Positions 55,566 to 64,000 of a stretch of 64,000 nt of DNA are shown piece by piece. The notes under the pieces were generated by a model that ran no database searches, was not told where the DNA came from, and saw only the letters and a list, made by a program, of their open reading frames with translations. Numbering within the stretch: the stretch's first letter is position 1; each line of letters opens with the position of its first letter. The translations under genes were made by a program, and so were the position numbers. Where the stretch lies: the NCBI RefSeq assembly GCF_000715075.1, contig NC_134102.1:43285348-43349347 (forward strand), read 5' to 3'. Source of the DNA: Nicotiana tabacum. Taxonomy: Eukaryota > Streptophyta > Magnoliopsida > Solanales > Solanaceae.

Positions 55566-57384
55566 TGAAATGACCCAAAACTACCTATCGGTCGTGATGG
55601 CATCCGACTCACTTGCTAGGCAAGATAAACATAATAAAAGCCGAATAAGATAACAAAAATAACGGAAAGAGTGCAAGTCTAAAGCTAATAAAATAAATAA
55701 TTGCGTCAATACCTAAAAATACCTAAGAACTAGTAATACAGAGTCATGAGTTATAAAATAGAAGTGCGGGTTGAAATACAAAATAAAAATACTATCTTTA
55801 AATAATAACAATAACAAGTGAAATGGAAAGAGACGCCAAAGACCGTGGTTGAAATGTTGTTCTACCTCATCTCTCGGCAAACCCATAGCAAGAACCACAT
55901 AAACTCACGGCTCATTTCAACATTTGGATCTGCACAATTAAGTACAGAGTGTAGCATGAGTACAACTGACCCCATGTACTCAGTAAGTATCATAACTAAC
56001 CTTAGCGATACACGCTAATAACCGGCTCAGCTCATGAATTTCCACAAGCACAGAACAAAAATACCATCAAATCATGAAAACACCAATAAAGTCACCTTAA
56101 TTCACATGAGATAGTATGCTAAACTCTGTATCAGTTAACAATCCATCATATAGAGAAGATTTTCTCATAAAACAAGTACACAACCAAGAAAACTTCCAAG
56201 TAGATAAGGAATGGAAAAACCGAACCAAACACTGATCAGTTTTCCTTATACCGGGTATACACCATGAAGATAGAAACATGAGAGACTGACCCCAGGTGGA
56301 TGGATCCTTATGAACACGCTGCACGGAAAACTCACGTGTTGCACGGATAACTTACGTGCAAATTATATCAATGGTATGTACAACTCACATGTCAATAATA
56401 ACAACCGCGTGGAAAACTTACGTGCCTACAATAAAAACTACTCGGATAACTCACGTGCTATCATATCTCGGATCCGCACGGACAACTCATGTGATATCGT
56501 AACCCAACCGCACATAAAACTCATGTGCTATAATATCTCAACCGCACGGACAACTCATGTGCTACCACTATAATCCATTTAACTTAGAAAGCATGTATAC
56601 AAGATTACATGTAAATTAACAATGTATATCAAATTTTATACTCATGGACTAGTATAAGTGACATGCTAACGTGTATGCATGTCCGAAGTGTGCGACCATA
56701 CTGCAAATCAAGCAATTACATCACAGAAGTAGCAATTATACAGTTAAATTCGGAGATTAACCTATATGTAACCTCAAACATGGTTCATATAGCTCACAAA
56801 AGGGGTACAAACATAAGAAACATAACAATATGAAGCTTAACAATCAATTCAAGGCATACCATACCCTAAGCACTACCCCAAGCATGAATAATACCCCGGT
56901 ATAGGTACATGGGCTCAACCCCTCACATGCGCGCCACCCATAGCACATATCCATCACTAATAGCTTAGTCAACTAGTGCCTCACCCAAGTTTAGGTAAGA
57001 TACTTACCTCAAGCAGGCTAAATCAATTCTCTAGAAATCCATTCTGGTATGAATCAATATCCGGAAAGCTCGACTCTAGTCTAAATAACTTAATAACATC
57101 AATAAAAGACATATTAAAAAACCCCAAATAATAAATCATCCTACTTTAACTAAAAATCATAAAGTCAACCAAAGATTCAACTCGGGCTTGCCTCGCGGAA
57201 CGTAACAAAAGTCATAAATTTCAAACATCCATTCACATACGAGTCCAACCATACAAGTTTCATCCAACTCCGACTCCGAATTGGGGTTCAAATCCTCGCT
57301 TTTTTGTTTTAGAAAAGTTTTGCCACAATCCCAAATTTTCTTGGCTTAGAATAACCAATCAAACACCAAAATTAAGTACGTCGT
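55566..57384 (-). repeat. E6 5' LTR, family B, 5' part missing
   Basis: The minus strand ends GTTTTGGGTCATTTCA at 55566 next to the primer site. It matches 7222-7950 over 56640-57384. Donor-like TTGAG|GTAAGTATC is at 57007-57006, and a tandem repeat rich in ACGTG motifs at 56318-56570. It diverges at about 57384, where family D LTR sequence begins, so the promoter and CpG array are lost. Confidence 0.8.
56318..56570 (-). repeat. Degenerate tandem repeat with CACGTG-like cores
   Basis: About eight units of the form GCACGGANAACTCACGTGCT with variable spacers. CACGTG is exact at 56333-56338 and 56452-56457; other units have TACGTG, CATGTG or CACATG. CACGTG is the plant G-box, bound by bZIP and bHLH factors. 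It lies within the family B LTR, downstream of the putative splice donor on the minus strand. Confidence 0.75.
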
Positions 57385-59021
57385 AAGTCAACTGATGTAA
57401 GCTCGAAAATGAGATCATCTTTGAGAGTATATAAATTCGGTTAATCATGTCACCTTGGAGGTTACATATATTTAGGATCATGAATGACAAGTACCAAGAC
57501 GGTTGGAAGGTTTAGAAGCTAAATTAATAGAAGAAAATATATTTCATCAAAAGTCGGCAAGTTGAGAATGTTAAAACCGTACATTAAGGGTAAAACTAGG
57601 AGTGCTTAATATACTAAGGATGCGTCTTTTAAGTTAATTGAATTATATAATAATCGTATTTTATGTTTTGAAGTCAAACAAGTTGTAAAACAAAAGTTGG
57701 CAAAAGTTATCGCAAGTTACGTTCATAACTTAACTAAAATTTGAGTCTAATGTCACTAAGCTTTTCTTCCAATATAGTTGTATTTACAGGGTTATCCACA
57801 CATAAAATTGAAGATTTACTAGTCTAGTTTCCAACTCACTAAATCATTTGTCGATACGACATCGAAGTAGAGGGATATTTGCATTTTTGCGAGACTGTGT
57901 GTGCAGCCCCTATGGGACCCACTTGGTCGGTGGCCGACATTCACCTATTTTATCTAGTTTTTGGGATGAACTTTGATCATTTTCGACCTCCTTCGATCCT
58001 AACTCTAAAAAGCTCCCAAACAGTTCCCCCAAGGCTCCAAACAAATTAAAAAAAAAATTACACCATAACCCAACATCAAAGATTGCCAAAGGGGAAGAAA
58101 TGTTGTTATCTTTTCTTGAATTGTTTTAAGGCCCCTATTGGGCAACCTCTGATCATATAGTAGGGTATATACCAGCCTACTGTGGTCGAACACCTATGAG
58201 AGAGCCTAGAATGGTCGAGATATAGAGCCTAGTATGGTCAAGCCCCTATGAACGAGCCCACTACGGCCGAGCAGTTACACGTGTCTAGTCTTATAGGGCC
58301 GGACAACTATTTTTAATTACTATATTGGTAGAGTTGAGTATGTATCAGTAGGTAAGCATATATTCAAATCAACTTTGATTCGCAGTTACTTTCTATTATT
58401 AAATTATCAGTTTAGTTTTACATTTTAGTTATTCTATTGCCTTGTTTCATACTGACGTCCCTTTTGCCGAGGACGCTACATTCATGCGTGCAGGTCCTGA
58501 TAGATACACAGATAGTCCTTCCCTGTTGATAGATCCAGACATCAACTTGATTTATAAGATCAACTCCCCCAGAATTACTAGGTGTAGACTTTGGAGTCCA
58601 TATTTTATATACAACTTTGATGGGTAGGTCGAGACCCTATCCCGACCATGATACAGTTTTTTAATCTCTAGAGGCTTGTAGATGAGTGTTGTATATTTTT
58701 GTAGGTCAGTATTATGGCCTTGCCATCCCTATGTACATGTTCAGTTTGGTATTGTTTGTTGTAGACGTTCATGACAACCTCATCAGCCTACATAGTTATG
58801 TATATGAGGTTTTGGGAATGTTTGCCCCTGATAGAAGTTTTTTTCCAGATGATTCAGAATATGGCCACGACGTCCTTAATTGGTTTTGTCAGCTTGCAAG
58901 TGGGACCTGTTGGCCTATGTTAAGGGCTACCCCTTTAGAGCTCACAATGAATGAGTGACACACTTGGGCCGAGTATAGAACCAGGTGCCGGCCACACCTC
59001 CCCGGGTTTGGGGGCATGACA
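57385..59021 (+). mobile_element. Family D LTR, 5' end uncertain
   Basis: It ends GGTTTGGGGGCATGACA at 59021, exactly where an integrase frame resumes. Near 58452-58495 it has the conserved block ACGTCCCTTTTGCCGAGGAC followed by a degenerate CTACAT/GTGCAG hairpin, about 550 bp before its end as in the Tekay LTRs. A donor-like TAG|GTAAGCATA is at 58352. The left boundary with family B (57384) is a truncation. Short frames inside have no support. Confidence 0.6.
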
Positions 59022-59699
59022 AAAGAGCCATGCGATGTGAGTTTGGCACATAGGTCGAGCTGAGTAAAACATTTCATCCCAAGATAGACAGACAGTCTGA
59101 GCATAATATTCAGTTTCTACCGCAAGCAATGTTCGCCAACAACACCAGCCATCCGCCGAGTATCCAGATGTCTCTGTTTGAGGCCTTATGTGGGAGAATA
59201 TGTTCTTCTCTGTTTGGTTGGTTTGAGTCTAGGGAGGCTAGGTTGTTGGGAACTGACTTGGTTCGTGATGCTTTGGAGAAGGTAAAATTAATCCACGAGC
59301 AACTTCGTATAGCGCAACACAGGAAAAAGATTTATGCTGATAGGAGGGATCGTTATGTGGTATTCATGGTGGGTGAGAGGTATCTACTTAGATTTTCACC
59401 CATGAAGGGTGTGATGAGGTTCGGGGAGAAGGGAAGTTGAGCCCTCGGTATATTAGTCCTTTGGAAGTTCTAGAGAGGGTTGGTACAAGGATTTGACTTA
59501 TGTTGACAAGCGAGTAGCTATTTTGGACATTTAGTTCGAAAGTTGAGGGCGAAGAACATCATGTCGATGAAGGTTTAGTGGAGAGGTCAACCGGTCGAGG
59601 AGGCGACTTGGGGGACCGAGCATGATATGCAGAGCCAATATCCTTACCTTTTTGGCACTTTAGGTATGTCTTTTTACTCGTTTGAGGACGAACGTTTGT
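59022..59699 (+). pseudogene. Integrase C-terminus and chromodomain remnant (family C)
   Basis: It starts within integrase (FGT, stop, VELSKTFHPKIDRQSEHNIQ) and continues in the 59129-59440 frame: MSLFEALCGRICSSLFGWFE, DALEKVKLIHEQLRIAQHRK, LRFSPMKGVMRFG. The chromodomain region follows in broken form (VRKLRAKNIMSMKV, stop, WRGQPVEEATWGTEHDM). In normal elements the polypurine tract comes next, but here the LTR starts within a few bases of GAGGACGAACG, so the tract has been lost. Confidence 0.83.
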
Positions 59700-61574
59700 T
59701 GTCCGACTGGTCGTTTTGTGTATTTGAGCCTCGCTACCCCTATTTGATGCTTCCCGTAGGTGAATTTGTTGTTATATGACTTTCAATGATGGTTGTTTTG
59801 GTTTTGGGGTGGTTATGGATTGAATTGGAAAACATAGTTCGTACTTTGGAAGCTTAAGTTGGAAGTGTTGACCAACTTTGACTTTTGTATATTTGACCTC
59901 GAATTGGAGTTTGGATAGTTTTGTTAAGTCCAGGTGGTGATTTTGGACTTCGGCGTATGTCCGGATTTTGATTCGAAGCTTCCTAGGTTGAATTGGCTCT
60001 AATTGGCAAAAGTTGGAAGTTTGAAGGTTTAGAAGTTCATAGGTTTGACTCATAGTTGACTTTGTGGCTATCGTGTTCAGATTTTGGCCTTGGGACTAGG
60101 AATACGTCCGTTTTGTCATATGGAACTTGTGTACAAAGTTGGTGTCGTTGCGAGTTGGTTTGGTAGGAATCAGACACTTGATTGTGATTTTAAAAGTTCT
60201 TGTGTTTCAATGTGATTTCTATGCATTTTGGTGTTCGATTCATAGTTTCCAATGTTATTTTAGTATTTTGAGCTCGTGAGAAAGTTTGTATGATGTTTCG
60301 AGACATATGTAAATGTTTGGTGTGGAGCCCCGAGGGCTCGGGTGAGTTTCAGATATGTTTCAGACCATTTTGGATTGAGGTTCATTGTTTCTTGATTTGC
60401 TAGTGTTTCTGGTCTCGCAAATGCGAGAACCAGTTTTCATTTGCGGGCCTCGCATTTGTGAGGCATAAATCAGATTTGTTAAAGTTGGCATGGGGTTTAC
60501 TGGCTTCGCAAATGTGAAGCCTTGCCCGCAAATGCGACTTCTGCAACTGAACATAAAGTTTGGATTTCGGGACTTAGTCTCATTTTATCACATTTTGGGC
60601 CTTAAACTCGGTAGGAGGAGATATTTTGAGGGTAATCACATATAGAAATTGGGTAAGAGGTATTTACTCAATTTTGATATTATTACTTTATTACTTATGG
60701 ATTTTAACATCAAAATCAAGAATTTTGAAGGGAAATTTTGGGGATTTTTTACTATGTTGTGAAAAATAAAAATTTGAGATTTAAGAGTTGAATTAGACTC
60801 GTATTTGATAACCAATCAGATATTATGACTCGTGGAGTTATGTATAGTTGAGATCTACCCCTCGACTCAAGTTTTGACCGGGCGGGGTTGACCTTTGTTA
60901 ACTTTTTGAGAATTGGGTCAAGATTTCAACTTCATTAATCGAAATTTATTTCTCTTACATTGTTTGACATTAATCAAAATTTATTTTTCTTAGATTTGAG
61001 CTGAGCGGAGGTCAATTTTAAAGGAAACCCGTCTTAGTGTATTGTTTGAGGCAATTTGAGGTAAGTATCTTGTCAAACTTTATGTGGGAGAAATATCCAT
61101 TAGGAATTGATTTAAAATGTACAATTGTGTTAAGTGAAACGACGTGTACACGAGGTGACGAGTGTGTACACGGGGGTATGTGTTGTTTATGACCAGATTG
61201 TACCTTAGGCTATTAATATGCCTCGAATTGGGATTATTTTCTATATGACACATGCCTTATTATTGAATATTTCTGCACTCATATGCTATTGTCATTTTCT
61301 TGTGCACCTTGTTGTTGAGCTGTGAGCTATATCTTGATGTGACTTTGTGTATTGTTGTTTTGTGATTTTTGGCCCATGTGAACATGTTGTGGGGGTTGAT
61401 TTATGTTATGTGGTGTATAAGGGTGGCGAGATGCGCATGCAATGACATAAGGGAGGCATTTCAATGTGATGTACATGCAACGATATAAGGGTGTCTATAT
61501 ATGCATGTTACGGTGGTACTCGATTAAGTAAGGCACTGGGTGCCCGTCGCAGCCCATCGGTTTGGGTTATGACA
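59700..61574 (+). repeat. Family C LTR, about 1.88 kb
   Basis: It starts near TGTCCGACTGGTCGTTTTG, a shortened form of TGTAACGACCCGACCGG, and ends GGTTTGGGTTATGACA before a primer site. The CpG-word array is at 60415-60545 (CGCAAATGCGA-type words), and donor-like TTTGAG|GTAAGTATC has GT at 61061. With internal sequence on both sides it could be a shared LTR of tandem elements. Confidence 0.75.
60415..60545 (+). repeat. CpG-word array in family C LTR
   Basis: It contains TCTCGCAAATGCGAGA (60413-60428), TTTGCGGGCCTCGCATTTG, TTCGCAAATGTGAA and CCCGCAAATGCGAC: repeated, partly palindromic words with central AAAT. It starts about 715 bp into the LTR, comparable with families S and B. Confidence 0.7.
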
Positions 61575-62793
61575 AACTTGGTATCAAAGCAGTTTTGTCC
61601 TGGGGAATATATAAGTTGTGTCTAGTAGAGTCTTGTTTATGGCTATGTTTTGTACCACACTTATAAGCTGGAGGCTACAGGGCATTTAGGGCTGTCACTC
61701 TTTCTTCTTACTCTAGATCGTGTGGTAGAGATCAGTTGTCAGAATTCAATCTCCTAAATTCTATTTTATTCGTAATACAAGGATACCTATATCCAGAAAG
61801 ACAGTTGGTAAGAGATTCAACATGGATGTAGAAGAGTTGAGTCAGAGGAACTCAATTTTGCATCATTCTTAGTATGAGTAAATGTAAGGTCTTCAGTAGA
61901 TCATGTGTGTACCAAGATGTGTAAGCTTCTTGATAAAGAGCCCTAAGGCATGAATATCTATCCACCCATATGATAAAAAGCAATGAGTGAATAAGAAGAT
62001 AGATACAAGTTTCAACAAGTAAAAGAAGCAAGGTGAAAGGGTACAAGGTACCCAGTTAGTGATGATTATCAGTATTTATTATTCAGGCAGAGAAATATAA
62101 GCATTATGAGTACATTTCAATAGTAACAGAGATATATACACTTGACAACACCCATCCCAGTTATGCCCTACGGGAGCTAACAAATATGCTTTAAGAAAAG
62201 GATGAGATATCAAGATCCAGCTAGGTTTAGAGTAACCCAAAATGGTTGATCGATTGTTATCGTTGGCTGGCATTTCTGAAGGATATTGCAAATGCGTTAA
62301 TAGTTCTCCTTGTGAGACACCCAGATGGTGTACTCTAGAATAGTGTAGTTAGATATGAATACTAGAATGTTCCAAAATGCAGAAGATAGGCATTGTAACC
62401 CTGGAAAGGATGAATATTTACCTTAGTATGACTTCCGTCCCTAGAAAACAGAGAATGTTAGGCGACCCGAAAAGCCAGTGAGATGGCGCAAGGGGAGCTA
62501 AAAGCAAAAGAATGTTTTGTTGAAGTTTTGAGAATAAGTTAAAAGACAAAAATATTAGCAGGAGAATAAGAAGAAAGTAAATTAATCATTATGAGTAAGA
62601 TGTGATAAATGGGTGATAATAGTAAATCAAAATATGATAGGATGACAGTGTCTATAGTCAAGTGAAAGAAAAGACAATAGGTGATAGGCCTTAAAGAGTA
62701 TAAGACATATAATCATATCCTTATTTTGAGAAATGAGAAGGTGATTCCAATGTGATTACCAAAATGATAAGCTAGACTCTAGTGTAATAGAAA
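61575..62793 (+). other. Primer site, leader and unassigned internal sequence
   Basis: TGGTATCAAAGC (61579-61590) is a tRNA-Met primer site with one change, followed by a leader with GTCTAGTAGAGTCTTG as in the other elements. From about 61800 to 62793 there is AT-rich sequence without a recognisable gag. Where gag should begin I find no open frame, so it is either a long leader or fully decayed. An LTR on the opposite strand ends it. Confidence 0.6.
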
Positions 62794-64000
62794 TGTCACG
62801 TCCCGACCTCGGGGAACGCGACCGACGCTCAACTTAGATAACCCAGCCAAGCAAGCCAACTTGATGCCTTCTATCCAACCTTACCCATGAACAATATAAA
62901 AATCAATAACAAGAGATATACATGAGAAGAAGAAAGTAAATGAATCATTATGAGTAAGATGTGATAAATGGGTGGATAAAAATCAATAAAAAGAGATATA
63001 CATGAGAAGAAAAACGTAAATTAATCACTATACTAGTTTATAGATATAATAAAAACATGCTTTCTAAATACCAACAATTTTAGTTTAAGTCCCAACACCA
63101 AACACCACCCACACTATGTCTACGGAGCCTCTAAGTACAACGAAAGAGTAATATGGAAGTGCCGGTGACAAGGCCTCAACTATACCTCAAAACATAAAGT
63201 ACAACATCAAGTGACATAGGGCCCAAAGTATAGTAGGGCTCACCAAAACCCACTGAATAGAGAGTGACTGATAACGAGGACCAAAACTGCTAGCTGATTA
63301 ACCACCTGCATCTATTGAAGATGCAGCACCACAGGCAAAAGGATGTTAGTACATGTGGAATAGTACTGGTATGTAAAGATAAATGTCCTCTTTCAAAGTA
63401 GAACGCCAATATTAGAAAGGGAAACACCATGAAAGCAAAAAATAACAATCAATGATACCCAAATGCAAAGTTAAAGCATAACAATTTTACAAATACAAAA
63501 ATAATATATATATTTGATTGGGAGATGATTAGCACCGATATACCTCTGTGTTTTTTGCACGGAGTCCGATCACGCCCGATCGGCTAGGCCATCTCCCCAC
63601 GGACAATGTGGTTTGACATGTGATGCGAAAAAAGGTGTTACAAAGAGTAGTACCACCATGTGCGTAACATGACGTACGATCTCCACCCGATCGACTAGGC
63701 CTCCTTTCCACATGTTCCGTGTGGGTTGATTTTCTCGTTCATAGCTAATATTAATCTCATTCCAATTAAGAGAAATAATCACAATTACATCAATATTTCA
63801 ATATCATACCAACTTAGGGGAATAATTACAATCTACCCCTACACCAGCAAGGGTAGTTTCGGGTGTGGGCCTTATGACCCACCATTTCTCGGATTGCTAA
63901 TGATACTCCCAAAAATATTTTTTTGTTTTGCTTGCAATGGAAGCAAAAGTATAGATATATATTTATATTCACCTCATTACCTTTCACACTATATAGCCTC
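62794..64000 (-). mobile_element. Tekay-type LTR, 3' portion, cut by the window end
   Basis: On the minus strand it ends CCCCGAGGTCGGGACGTGACA at 62794. The hairpin CTGCATC-N7-GATGCAG is at 63306-63326, and the GGAGATGGCCTAG/GATCGGGCG units are at 63570-63710. It closely matches the host LTR at 53697-55160. No primer site is seen to its left on the minus strand, so it is a solo LTR, or its internal region was lost there. Confidence 0.8.

Noticed and set aside
56310..56573. 87-aa Asn/Thr-rich frame
   Set aside because: Spans the degenerate ACGTG tandem repeat; composition reflects the repeat, not a protein.
58686..58958. 90-aa frame with a hydrophobic N-terminus
   Set aside because: Inside the family D LTR; no recognisable domain, and position and context explain it as LTR sequence.

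Overview
This window looks like repeat-rich plant nuclear heterochromatin, most likely Solanaceae (Nicotiana-like is a guess from general familiarity with such LTRs, not demonstrated). I find no convincing host protein-coding gene, RNA gene, CRISPR array or bacterial-type feature, and nothing I recognise as an integrated plant DNA virus. Almost all of it can be assigned to Ty3/gypsy LTR retrotransposons, nested, truncated and decayed. Most are chromodomain-bearing elements of Tekay/Del type: gag with a CCHC knuckle, protease, RT with FIDD, RNase H, H2C2 integrase and a C-terminal chromodomain. Minor parts come from Tat/Ogre-type elements and one element with a tRNA-Asp-type primer site (Athila-like).

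Layout. 1-3.5 kb: a Tat/Ogre RT-RNase H fragment (-) split by a 2.8 kb solo LTR (family S) with a 5-bp target duplication. 3.7-7.2 kb: a decayed gag-pol (+, family C). 7.2-9.0 kb: LTR fragment (-, family B). 9.0-13.7 kb: an AT-rich segment ending in a polypurine tract, a 1.0 kb LTR, primer site and gag start, fused to the 3' part of a second family S LTR. 13.9-15.2 kb: a 614-bp tandem duplication with TATA boxes. 15.5-16.5 kb: LTR and tRNA-Asp-like primer site (-). 16.5-16.9 kb: Tat second RNase H fragment. 16.9-25.2 kb: element E1 (-), with complete 3' LTR, gag-pol and truncated 5' LTR. 25.2-31.2 kb: element E2 (+), truncated in protease, with complete 3' LTR. E1 and E2 face away from each other and form a large inverted repeat.

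31.2-33.3 kb: integrase and Tat RT scraps. 33.3-34.35 and 53.7-55.16 kb: two halves of one LTR, split by a 19.3 kb array of three tandem gag-pol units (E3, E4, E5) that share shortened LTRs. 55.2-57.4 kb: gag start, primer site and family B LTR of E6 (-). 57.4-59.0 kb: family D LTR. 59.0-62.8 kb: integrase tail, family C LTR, primer site and leader. 62.8-64.0 kb: start of a further LTR (-).

No unit appears able to act alone: each has stop codons, frameshifts, deletions or lost catalytic residues. The E1 PR-RT is the best preserved. What stands out is shared LTR architecture across families whose sequences otherwise differ. There is an array of CpG-rich palindromic words upstream of the presumed core promoter, a near-perfect 5' splice donor downstream of it, and, in the Tekay LTRs, a hairpin block about 480 bp before the LTR end. 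A matching 3' splice acceptor lies just before gag, which suggests an undescribed 5'-leader intron that removes the LTR tail and the primer site from the gag-pol mRNA.
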